A DNA stretch of 64,000 bases, taken from Longilinea sp035560795 (GTDB taxonomy: Bacteria > Chloroflexota > Anaerolineae > Anaerolineales > Anaerolineaceae). The position numbers and the translations under genes were made by a program. The notes beneath the pieces were generated by a model that made no database searches, was not told the DNA's origin, and saw only the letters and a list, made by a program, of their open reading frames with translations. Location: contig DATMYV010000035.1 in assembly GCA_035560795.1 (NCBI GenBank), positions 29,406 through 93,405 of the forward strand, written 5' to 3'. Positions 36,131-42,866 of the stretch are shown here, piece after piece (positions within the stretch are counted from its first letter, which is position 1; every line of letters starts with the position of its first letter).

Positions 36131-37108
36131 ATGAAAGATATCCTTCGGTGGGGATTTTTGGGGACTGCACGTATCAGCCGCGCCTTAATTCCGCCCCTGC
36201 GTGCCTCGAAACGCAATCAGTTGGCGGCTGTTGCTTCCCGGTCATTGGAAAAAGCGCAAGAATTCTCCCGGGAATGGAAAGTTCCAATTGCTTATGGAAG
36301 TTACGAAGCATTGCTGGTTGATCCAGACATCGATGTCATTTACATCTCATTGCCCAACCACCTGCATACGGAATGGGTCGTAAAGGCTGCTGCAGCAGGA
36401 AAACATGTGTTGTGTGAAAAACCCCTTGCCCTTTCTACCGCAGAAGTAGACTCAATTATCCAGGCTGCTCGAACCTACCAGGTTCATATCGCCGAAGCAT
36501 TCATGTACAGGCATCATCCGCAGACCCTCAAAGTGAAAGAGTTGATTGATTCTGGAAAAATTGGCGAATTACGCTACATCCAGGGCTCGTTTTCGTTTCC
36601 ATTAAACAGGCCGGATGATTACCGCTGGAAACCTGCAGAAGGCGGCGGCAGTCTTTGGGATATCGGTTGTTACCCGCTAAGTTATTCACTCCTGGCAACA
36701 AATGACATTCCGGTGGAAGTTTTTGGTTGGCAACAGAAGGCAGATTCGGGGGTCGACTTGGATTTTATCGGTCAGTTGCGATTCGCAAGCGGTGTGTTCG
36801 TACAAATTCACAGTTCCTTCGCATTGCCTAATTTCACTTCCATGGAGTTGCGCGGTTCACAGGGCACGCTTCTAATCCCGGCACCCTTTAACCCAACGGA
36901 TCGATCTCAATTCGTTTTACACAATGAAAAAGATCAGATATTTCATGTAAAAGGCGGCGAGCTTTACTGCGGCGAGGTTGAAAATATGTCCGAGGTCATT
37001 CTGGACCATCTTGACCCGCGCTTGCCACTCGAAAACAGCTGGCAAATTATCCGCTGTCTGGAAGCGCTATATCAATCTGCCGAAACCGGCAAACCAGTGC
37101 AAGTGTAA
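36131..37108 (+). CDS. Gfo/Idh/MocA family oxidoreductase
   Basis: An NAD(P)-dependent dehydrogenase of 325 residues. The Rossmann fold begins WGFLGTARISRALIPPLRAS, and the family motif CEKPLALS contains the catalytic-site Lys. The C-terminal domain (EAFMYRHHPQTLKVKELIDS) is the usual substrate-binding alpha/beta part. Substrates in this family are sugars, inositols or diols; here the substrate is not evident. It stands alone, 24 bases after recJ, with AGGAAA sites before the ATG, and may be read through from that operon. Confidence 0.92.
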   Translation: MKDILRWGFLGTARISRALIPPLRASKRNQLAAVASRSLEKAQEFSREWKVPIAYGSYEALLVDPDIDVIYISLPNHLHTEWVVKAAAAGKHVLCEKPLALSTAEVDSIIQAARTYQVHIAEAFMYRHHPQTLKVKELIDSGKIGELRYIQGSFSFPLNRPDDYRWKPAEGGGSLWDIGCYPLSYSLLATNDIPVEVFGWQQKADSGVDLDFIGQLRFASGVFVQIHSSFALPNFTSMELRGSQGTLLIPAPFNPTDRSQFVLHNEKDQIFHVKGGELYCGEVENMSEVILDHLDPRLPLENSWQIIRCLEALYQSAETGKPVQV

Positions 37109-37113
37109 AGAGA

Positions 37114-37145
37114 CTGCCAGAAGCATCCAAAACGGCTTCCGGCAG
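37114..37145 (+). terminator. Hairpin between convergent genes, possible terminator
   Basis: CTGCCAGAAGC (37114-37124) pairs with GCTTCCGGCAG (37135-37145) with one mismatch. There is no T-run on either side, so termination is only suggested by its place between two converging genes. Confidence 0.4.
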
Positions 37146-37171
37146 CATTGGCGACGGAATCAAGTAAGCCG

Positions 37172-37855
37172 TTAATTACCTGACGATTGTCTCGGGATTT
37201 TTGGCAGCAGCCAATCCAGGAATGCTCCCTGGCTGCGTGTTTGAAGCAGCACCCGGCCAGGACCGTTCAAATCCACCACCAATCCTTCACCGCCGAAGAT
37301 GGTTGATTTCATTCCGCCGATCGCGCGCACGTGAAAACCCATTTTTTCCGTGAATGCAACCAAGTGGCCGGTATCGACCGTGTAGGTTTGTCCTTCGACC
37401 AGTTCCATTTCATGGATTGCGCCAAAACTCGATAGTGCCAGTGAGCCGGTACCGGTACAACGCAGCATGATTAAACCCTCGCCGCCGAAAAAGGTCTTAG
37501 CGCCAGACCATTTTGTATCGGTTTCGACGCCTTCGCTGGAAGCAAGATAGGACCCTGATTGAACAAGCAGCGATTCTCCAGTTAATTCCAGGGTAAAGAC
37601 ATCTCCCGGTAAGGAAGGCGCCAATAGAATTTCCCCGACCGTCGGGCCAGCGCGGAAGGTATTGACAAAGAATGATTCACCGCCCAGCACCGAACGCGCC
37701 AGGGATTTCAACAAACCTCCCTGCATTTTCGTTTCAATGATAACGCCGGCGCTCATCCCCACCATCGCGCCTGATTCAGCGCAGATAGTTTCATTTGCAG
37801 CCAGGGTAACCTTGGCAATCGAATAAGAAGGCCGGTAAAGAACTTCTGTTTGCAT
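37172..37855 (-). CDS. AIM24/TIGR00266 family protein
   Basis: A 227-residue protein rich in beta strands and glycines, of the family known as AIM24 or TIGR00266 (ESGAMVGMSAGVIIETKMQG, LLKSLARSVLGGESFFVNTF, FFGGEGLIMLRCTGTGSLAL). Its molecular function is not known; a tryptophan-RNA-attenuation-like double beta-helix fold has been described for relatives. I use the ATG at 37855 because AAATGGAGG precedes it; the 21 residues further upstream do not fit the family. It is divergent from the structured RNA and the 88-residue gene. Confidence 0.88.
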   Translation of the reverse strand: MQTEVLYRPSYSIAKVTLAANETICAESGAMVGMSAGVIIETKMQGGLLKSLARSVLGGESFFVNTFRAGPTVGEILLAPSLPGDVFTLELTGESLLVQSGSYLASSEGVETDTKWSGAKTFFGGEGLIMLRCTGTGSLALSSFGAIHEMELVEGQTYTVDTGHLVAFTEKMGFHVRAIGGMKSTIFGGEGLVVDLNGPGRVLLQTRSQGAFLDWLLPKIPRQSSGN

Positions 37856-37937
37856 ATTTTTCCTCCATTTGGTTGTATACAATTGATTGATTATCGCAAA
37901 AGGCAGGATACGATACAAGCCCTTATTCCCGGTTTAC

Positions 37938-37966
37938 TTGACATATCCTCCCAACAGGATAATAAT
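37938..37966 (+). promoter_or_regulatory. Promoter of the structured leader RNA and 88-residue gene
   Basis: A consensus TTGACA at 37938-37943, a 17-bp spacer and AATAAT at 37961-37966. The spacer holds a small inverted repeat, ATCCT (37945-37949) and AGGAT (37956-37960). Transcription would start at about 37973, directly at the folded RNA. Confidence 0.65.
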
Positions 37967-37973
37967 AAATTCA

Positions 37974-38090
37974 GCATCAGGAATGCCCACAATATGTGGG
38001 CTGGCAACCGGCCTGGAGACGGCAGCGGTGCCTCGAGACAGTAAGTCTCGATGCGCGGGAGAAAACTCCCGAAAGATAGTTTCTTTTTTG
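37974..38090 (+). ncRNA. Candidate structured leader RNA, riboswitch-like, family unknown
   Basis: Reading by eye, the segment folds into a closed multi-branch structure. A closing helix GCATC (37974-37978) pairs with GATGC (38050-38054). It encloses hairpin GCCCAC/GTGGGC (37985-38001), a bulged stem GGCAACCG/CGGTGCC (38003-38032) with inner GCC/GGC, and hairpin TCGAGAC/GTCTCGA (38033-38051). After it comes CGGGAG/CTCCCG with an AAAA loop (38056-38071), which excludes an alternative A/T-rich stem (near 38061-38082) directly followed by T6. That switch-like arrangement, 90 bases before the 88-residue ORF, suggests cis-regulation. Part of helix 4 and the closing helix compete for two bases. Confidence 0.5.
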
Positions 38091-38170
38091 TTTAACGATT
38101 CGTCTTCAGACACAGAAAACAACGGCGGTCATTTTCCCCTGATGCAATAAACTTCAAAGGAGAAAATGAA

Positions 38171-38437
38171 ATGACGACACACAATTTCACCGAACGGGGA
38201 TTGCGACTAACCGCTGTAATCTATGCCACCAATAAGGATCTTGTTGAATATGTCCGGAAAAATGGTAAATTGCCCAGGCATTTCCGGATGGACGGGATGC
38301 CTACGGCGATGAACGTCATCATCAGGCGCCGCGGAGTGGATGTGGTCCTTTCAGAATCCGAACAGCTGGTTTTTGATGCCATTCTCCGTGAGAAACGACT
38401 GCCGTATGGCGGAGTTATCCTTGTCGATGAGACCTAG
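38171..38437 (+). CDS. Small protein of unknown function (88 residues)
   Basis: I do not recognise this protein. It is soluble, mildly basic in the middle (MNVIIRRRGVDVVLSESEQL) and has no cysteine, signal peptide or membrane segment. AAAGGAG lies eight bases before the ATG at 38171, which supports expression. It is the first gene after the promoter at 37938 and the structured RNA, so its synthesis is probably controlled through that leader. Confidence 0.65.
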   Translation: MTTHNFTERGLRLTAVIYATNKDLVEYVRKNGKLPRHFRMDGMPTAMNVIIRRRGVDVVLSESEQLVFDAILREKRLPYGGVILVDET

Positions 38438-38503
38438 CCCTCCAATCAATCGGGGCAGAACAAATGAGTCAAATAGGTTACTCTATTCGTTAAGAGAATA
38501 GGG

Positions 38504-38545
38504 ATAACAACAATTTCCATATGCGTATATGGAAATTGTTGTTAT
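38504..38545 (+). promoter_or_regulatory. Perfect 19-bp inverted repeat, candidate operator
   Basis: The arm at 38504-38522 (ATAACAACAATTTCCATAT) is exactly complementary to that at 38527-38545, with GCGT between. There is no T-run, so it is not a normal terminator. The right arm covers the -35 region (TTGTTA, 38539-38544) of the next promoter, which favours a binding site for a dimeric repressor or a DNA/RNA hairpin acting at that promoter. Confidence 0.6.
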
Positions 38546-38566
38546 TCAGTACATAGTTGCTATAAT
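38539..38566 (+). promoter_or_regulatory. Promoter of the hydrolase-membrane protein gene
   Basis: TTGTTA at 38539-38544, a 16-bp spacer and a perfect TATAAT at 38561-38566 preceded by TGC (extended -10). The -35 lies inside the palindrome. Confidence 0.7.
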
Positions 38567-38810
38567 ATATTCAGCATTTTTCCCAGTTTCAAAAACATTT
38601 TTATACGGATTACTCAGGGGAGACCATCTTTGAAAGGAGGGTCATAGCTGAGTACTAAAATCCAACCTGCAACAGACAGGGACATTCTCTGAATGGGTAT
38701 CGCAGCCAGGCTGGGTTTTCGATTCATTTTCATCAACGCATTTCTTTCTAAAGGGCATCTTCCTTGCCCACACCACCAAATCATTTTTTTCATTTTTGGA
38801 GGGGTAAACC

Positions 38811-40625
38811 ATGAGCAAGACTGTTCGGAAATCAGTCAATTGGATAATTGCCTGCCTGGTGATTATCACCCTGGCAGCCGGTATGGCCAAATTAATCGAG
38901 ACTGATTGGGGGAAAGTCAGCGTCAGCAACATCTTCATCACCGATGAGAGTGGAAATACCATTGCTGCCCGACTGTATCGCCCCGTGGCCGTCAATGCCG
39001 AGAATAAGGCGCCCGCAGTCATTAACATCCACGGCTATCAAAACGACAAACTGGTAGATGATTCCCTCGCCATCGAGCTGTCCCGCCGGGGATTTGTGGT
39101 TGTTTCACCGGATATCCTCGGACATGGTGATTCAGATCCTAAGTTTGACCTTGCAGGTTTATTAGGCGGGAAATCTACCGGAGGGATGCAGAGTCTCTTC
39201 CTGTACGTAAAATCCTTACCCTATGTGGATGCTGCCAATATCGGGGTAATGGGCCATTCATTGGGTGCCATCCTGACCCAAATCCTTGGAACAATCAACC
39301 CTGACATCAAAGCCCTCAATCCGCAATGTGGTTATGCCGGCTCGCCTAATCTTCCCAACCTGTTATTGACCCAGGCTCGTTATGATGAATTCGCGATTTT
39401 CCGTGAGGGGTTGTTGACTGTTGATACCCTTCCAACCAATCCCGCCCGGATCGAAGCCTTTGGGCTGACCGACCGAGTGGATTGGGACACCACTTACGGC
39501 AAATTTGAGGATGGATCCGCCCGGCGGGTGGCATTGATTCAAATGGAGCACCACTTCCTGCCATTAACGCATAAAGCGGTGGCGGAAGGGGTGTCCTGGA
39601 TGGAGCAAGCTTTGAGGGGCGGGGTTACAGGTTTGGATCCCAACAGCCAGGTATTCTGGTGGAAGGAAATCTTTGGATTGGTCACCCTTCTCACTGCGCT
39701 GTTCATGCTTCTCCCCTTAACCAACCTCTTGTTAGCCAGCAAGTTTTTTGCACCTATTGTTCAACCTGTACCGAACCGGTATGTGGCCAGCAAGGGAAAC
39801 TGGTGGTTATTTGCCACGATCAATATGCTGATCGGTGGAATTACCTATCCGATCTTTACCCAATGGAGTGCATTAAGTGACAAATACGAAGCCATTTTCC
39901 CCTGGTTGAAATTACAGGTTGGCAATGGTGTTTTTGTCTGGCTGCTGGTGAATGTTGTCATCTGTGCCGTTTTGTTCTCCATCTGGTACAACGGCGCTAA
40001 AAAGAAGCAAAAACTGACAATGTATGATATGGGCGTTTCCTACGACAAGGAGAAAGGTGTTCTTGATTGGAAACTGATCGGCAAAACAGCATTGTTGGGT
40101 TTCATCCTGTTCATGACGTTATACCTGATTGAAGGATTCTTCCAGGTCATGCTCGGACAGGAATTCCGCTTCGTCTGGCCTTATATGCGCCAGTTCGCCA
40201 ATGCGGAACGGGTGGGTTTGTTCTTCCTCTACCTGATCCCAGCTTTGCTCTTCGTGCTCATAAATGGCGGTCTTTTCCTGTTCGGTCAAATCCACCAAAA
40301 AGAAGCATCGACGCCTGCCAAAACCCAATGGTTATGGTGGATCAAAGTCTGCTATGCTTTCCTGGCCGGCTTGCTGATCGTCTGGTTAATCCAATATCTC
40401 CCCTGGTACCTGTTTAATGCCGGTCCGGGTTTTGAGCTGATGGGTTTACCTCAATTCAGTGCCCTTTGGCCGCTTATGTTGCAGGTCTACATCCCGGAAT
40501 TCATGATTTTACTGTGGCTGCTTGTCTGGTTCTATCGCCGCACTGGTAAAATCTTCCTCGGAGCCATCATGTTCTCGGCTCTGATGATCTGGTTCCTTGC
40601 TGCCGGCTCCATCGTCAGCATTTAA
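38811..40625 (+). CDS. Alpha/beta hydrolase fused to a multi-pass membrane domain
   Basis: A 604-residue protein. An N-terminal membrane anchor (residues about 10-28) is followed by an external alpha/beta hydrolase domain (about 35-265): INIHGYQNDK, SPDILGHGDSD, the nucleophile elbow GHSLGA, and MEHHFLPLTHKA with the likely catalytic His. From about residue 285 to the end there are about eight hydrophobic segments, starting IFGLVTLLTALFMLLPLTNL. The substrate is unknown; a membrane-linked acyl ester or peptide is possible. TGGAGGGG precedes the ATG at 38811. It has its own promoter, a long leader and a strong terminator. Confidence 0.82.
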   Translation: MSKTVRKSVNWIIACLVIITLAAGMAKLIETDWGKVSVSNIFITDESGNTIAARLYRPVAVNAENKAPAVINIHGYQNDKLVDDSLAIELSRRGFVVVSPDILGHGDSDPKFDLAGLLGGKSTGGMQSLFLYVKSLPYVDAANIGVMGHSLGAILTQILGTINPDIKALNPQCGYAGSPNLPNLLLTQARYDEFAIFREGLLTVDTLPTNPARIEAFGLTDRVDWDTTYGKFEDGSARRVALIQMEHHFLPLTHKAVAEGVSWMEQALRGGVTGLDPNSQVFWWKEIFGLVTLLTALFMLLPLTNLLLASKFFAPIVQPVPNRYVASKGNWWLFATINMLIGGITYPIFTQWSALSDKYEAIFPWLKLQVGNGVFVWLLVNVVICAVLFSIWYNGAKKKQKLTMYDMGVSYDKEKGVLDWKLIGKTALLGFILFMTLYLIEGFFQVMLGQEFRFVWPYMRQFANAERVGLFFLYLIPALLFVLINGGLFLFGQIHQKEASTPAKTQWLWWIKVCYAFLAGLLIVWLIQYLPWYLFNAGPGFELMGLPQFSALWPLMLQVYIPEFMILLWLLVWFYRRTGKIFLGAIMFSALMIWFLAAGSIVSI

Positions 40626-40641
40626 GCTCACAAATTGCAGT

Positions 40642-40680
40642 TCACCCCGCTGCCGCTGGTGGCAGCGGGGTGATTATTTA
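40642..40680 (+). terminator. Strong hairpin terminator after the hydrolase-membrane gene
   Basis: A perfect 13-bp stem, TCACCCCGCTGCC (40642-40654) with GGCAGCGGGGTGA (40661-40673), then TTATTTA. The T-run is weak but the stem is very stable. Confidence 0.75.
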
Positions 40681-40758
40681 ACCAACCATGAATTGAATAT
40701 TTCTTCCAGACAAACTATTTATTGGTGAAGGCCGTTATTGAGGTATTAATCACCATTA

Positions 40759-41553
40759 TTAAGGTTTCTCGCGATTTTTGTTGAATTGGGCAAGAAACAT
40801 CCGTTTTAAGATTCGCAGGGTACCGCCGTAACCAAAGTGGACACCATTTTTCTGATTCGTCAGGATCATATTAACCAGCCAGGCCGCAACCCCGTTAACC
40901 GGACTTGAAATGATTCCCAAAATGCCTTTGACCTTTTCCCATTCATCAGGTTTATCAATATATTGACCTCTGACCATATCGGTGAGCACCATCCCCGGTT
41001 GGAGCGAACCCGAAATAATCCTGGGATGGTTGATCTCCTGGGCAAGGCATTTATTAAAATAATGCAACCCGGCTTTCGTCATCCCATAAACAGATAAACC
41101 CCTTACATTATTGGTTTTACCGTTTGCCCCCAGTCCTTCCATATTATATAAAGCCCCAAATCCCTGGGCGAGGAATCCCTGCATGGCTACTTTTGTTCCG
41201 TACAGTTCTCCAAGTATATTGGTGTCAACCACGGATTTGAGTTCATCTGGAGGAATTTCCCATGGAAGCGCCTGACCGTTTGAGATACCCGCGTTATTAA
41301 TCCAAATATCAATGTGTCCAAATTTTTCTCCGCTCCGCTCCCATAATTCCTTTACTTGATCATAACTGGTGACATCACACTGGAAACCATCAATGCGTTC
41401 TGCAGGGAATTCTTTTGTTAACTCATTTACAGATGCTTCAACCCCTTCGTTTTTGCGTCCACTGATCACTACCTGGCAACCCCTCTTAAGGAATTCACGT
41501 GCAAGAGCAAATCCAATTCCACGAGTACTACCAGTTATTACCACTGTTTTCAT
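40759..41553 (-). CDS. Short-chain dehydrogenase/reductase
   Basis: A Rossmann-fold NAD(P)-dependent oxidoreductase of 264 residues with the TGSTRGIG cofactor loop, NNAG, and the catalytic Tyr-x3-Lys in VYGMTKAG. The stretch YNMEGLGANGKTNNVRGLSVYG recalls plant chlorophyll b reductases (NYC1/NOL) and their bacterial relatives. No photosynthesis gene is in sight, so the substrate is open. It is transcribed alone, towards the hydrolase-membrane gene. Confidence 0.9.
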   Translation of the reverse strand: MKTVVITGSTRGIGFALAREFLKRGCQVVISGRKNEGVEASVNELTKEFPAERIDGFQCDVTSYDQVKELWERSGEKFGHIDIWINNAGISNGQALPWEIPPDELKSVVDTNILGELYGTKVAMQGFLAQGFGALYNMEGLGANGKTNNVRGLSVYGMTKAGLHYFNKCLAQEINHPRIISGSLQPGMVLTDMVRGQYIDKPDEWEKVKGILGIISSPVNGVAAWLVNMILTNQKNGVHFGYGGTLRILKRMFLAQFNKNREKP

Positions 41554-41630
41554 ATTTTCCTCGATAAGAATTCAGAATACCGCCACGCTTTTTGAGAAGT
41601 TTACACCCATTAACAATTCACCAGGCCGGT

Positions 41631-41659
41631 TTGCCAAAATGACTTAACTGTGTTAAACT
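41631..41659 (+). promoter_or_regulatory. Promoter of the rpsF-ssb-rpsR operon
   Basis: TTGCCA at 41631-41636, a 17-bp spacer and TAAACT at 41654-41659 with TG one base upstream (extended -10). Transcription from about 41666 leaves a leader of about 100 nt holding the S6:S18-type hairpin. Confidence 0.65.
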
Positions 41660-41704
41660 TATCCGACTTGGTAAGCAACGTTGCAATGAAGTTGCTGCCT
41701 TTCC

Positions 41705-41738
41705 GCTCCTAGCACACCGACGGTGATTGACCGGGAGC
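41705..41738 (+). promoter_or_regulatory. S6:S18 autoregulatory leader hairpin
   Basis: GCTCC (41705-41709) pairs with GGGAGC (41733-41738), enclosing CACACCGACGGTG (41713-41725), in which CAC/GTG pair around an exposed ACCGACG loop. The CCG next to a GGTG strand is the hallmark of the leader bound by the S6:S18 protein pair in many bacteria, and the site lies in the leader of the operon encoding both proteins. Excess S6:S18 would be expected to repress translation. Confidence 0.75.
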
Positions 41739-41765
41739 TATACCCGAGGAAAGGAGGTTTTCCGA

Positions 41766-42050
41766 ATGCGTACATATGAGGTTATTCTGATTGTCCACCC
41801 TGATCTGGACGAAGCCGCCCTGACCGGCGTCGTAGAAAAGACGAAGGGTTGGATCACCGACGCTGGCGGCACAGTTGACAAAGTCGATATGTGGGGCAAG
41901 CGCCATCTGGCATTTGCGATTAAAAAGCAGCGCGATGGTCAATACGTACTGATTCAAGCGCAACTTGAACCCTCGGCTACGGCCGAAGTGGATCGCAATC
42001 TGCGGTTCCTTGAGCCAGTAATCCGGTTTATGATTGCCACTAAAGATTAA
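41766..42050 (+). CDS. rpsF: 30S ribosomal protein S6
   Basis: A small-subunit protein that pairs with S18 on the platform. The sequence MRTYEVILIVHPDLDEAAL and the KVDMWGKRHLAFAIKKQRDG segment are typical. I start it at the ATG at 41766, eight bases after AAAGGAGG, giving 94 residues; the frame upstream is the leader RNA. It is first in the conserved order rpsF-ssb-rpsR, with the ssb start 43 bases downstream. Confidence 0.97.
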   Translation: MRTYEVILIVHPDLDEAALTGVVEKTKGWITDAGGTVDKVDMWGKRHLAFAIKKQRDGQYVLIQAQLEPSATAEVDRNLRFLEPVIRFMIATKD

Positions 42051-42093
42051 TAAACCATTTTTGGTGCGCGTTGTTCGTAATGGAGTAAGCAGC

Positions 42094-42498
42094 ATGAGTC
42101 GGGGATTGAATAAGGTCATGATCATTGGAAATCTTGGGCGCGATCCCGAGATGCGGTACACCCCTTCCGGTCGGCCTGTTACCACATTTACTGTTGCCAC
42201 GAGCCGTACCTGGAATACAGCCGATGGAGAGCGCCACACAGAGACAGAATGGTTTAATGTGGTCACCTGGGGCAACCTTGCAGAAATTTGCAAACAATAC
42301 CTCACCAAAGGCCAACAAGTGTACATTGAAGGCAGGCTTCAAACCCGCCGCTGGGATGATACCGAAGGTGTAAAACACACCAGTGTGGAAATCGTCGCCA
42401 GCGAAATGATGATCCTCGGCGAACGACGCGACGCTAATCAAGCTCAAAGCGGAGAACCGCCTGCGAGCGATGAAATTGAAGACGAGTATCCATTCTAG
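42094..42498 (+). CDS. ssb: Single-stranded DNA-binding protein
   Basis: It coats single-stranded DNA during replication and repair. The OB-fold begins SRGLNKVMIIGNLGRDPEMR and includes TEWFNVVTWG and YIEGRLQTRRW. The acidic C-terminal tip EIEDEYPF is the usual docking site for partner enzymes such as RecJ, also encoded in this window. The start at 42094 follows GGAG and gives 134 residues; the longer frame overlaps rpsF. It sits between rpsF and rpsR, as in many bacteria. Confidence 0.97.
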   Translation: MSRGLNKVMIIGNLGRDPEMRYTPSGRPVTTFTVATSRTWNTADGERHTETEWFNVVTWGNLAEICKQYLTKGQQVYIEGRLQTRRWDDTEGVKHTSVEIVASEMMILGERRDANQAQSGEPPASDEIEDEYPF

Positions 42499-42509
42499 GA
42501 GTTAGTACG

Positions 42510-42794
42510 ATGACTGATGACCGCCAGGTTGAGAACGACCAGCAGATGGGCGGCGGACCACGCCGTTTTACCCCGCGTCCCAAAATCTGCCAGTTCTGCG
42601 CCGATAAAAACGCAACAATCGATTACAAAGCCGCCGATATGCTTCGCCGTTTTGTAACCGAAGATGGTAAAATCCGCCCTCGCCGCCAGACGGGCACCTG
42701 CGCCCGCCATCAACGTGCTTTAGCCCGTGCCATCAAACGCGCGCGCTATATTGCGTTGATTTCTTACGTCGGCGAAGCATGGAACGATCGTTAA
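42510..42794 (+). CDS. rpsR: 30S ribosomal protein S18
   Basis: The S6 partner in the small subunit. The core reads KICQFCADKNATIDYKAADM and ends in RQTGTCARHQRALARAIKRA, a normal S18. The CxxC, Cys and His (CQFC, CARH) form the zinc-binding set of the zinc-dependent S18 paralogue type, so this cell depends on zinc for S18 unless a second copy exists. AGGAG precedes the ATG at 42510, 12 bases after ssb. Confidence 0.97.
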   Translation: MTDDRQVENDQQMGGGPRRFTPRPKICQFCADKNATIDYKAADMLRRFVTEDGKIRPRRQTGTCARHQRALARAIKRARYIALISYVGEAWNDR

Positions 42795-42813
42795 TCGATT
42801 TATAGACTCGCAT

Positions 42814-42847
42814 GGGGCATCAGGCTATTGCCTTTTGCCCCTTATTT
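42814..42847 (+). terminator. Terminator after rpsR
   Basis: GGGGCA (42814-42819) pairs with TGCCCC (42836-42841), with an inner AGGC/GCCT stem and a small internal loop, followed by TTATTTGT. Moderate strength; the isomerase gene starts 20 bases later and could be partly read through. Confidence 0.55.
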
Positions 42848-42866
42848 GTATACAAAGGTCGCCCTA

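Larger units (their letters stand above)
38438..38810 (+). other. Long gap with palindrome, promoter and untranslated leader
   Basis: It holds a 6-bp inverted repeat (CTATTC 38483-38488 / GAATAG 38496-38501), a perfect 19-bp palindrome, a promoter, and a leader of about 240 nt. In the leader a strong AAAGGAGG (38633-38640) is followed by GTCATAGCTGAG and then TAA at 38655, so no ATG, GTG or TTG stands at the right distance. I see no gene. Confidence 0.6.

Noticed and set aside
37974..38054. SAM-I/SAM-IV riboswitch, suggested by GGCAACC...GGTGCC in the leader RNA.
   Set aside because: The AATTCC strand after GGTGCC, the kink-turn region and the usual closing helix are not present, and the downstream gene has no link to methionine. 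I keep it as an unassigned structured RNA.
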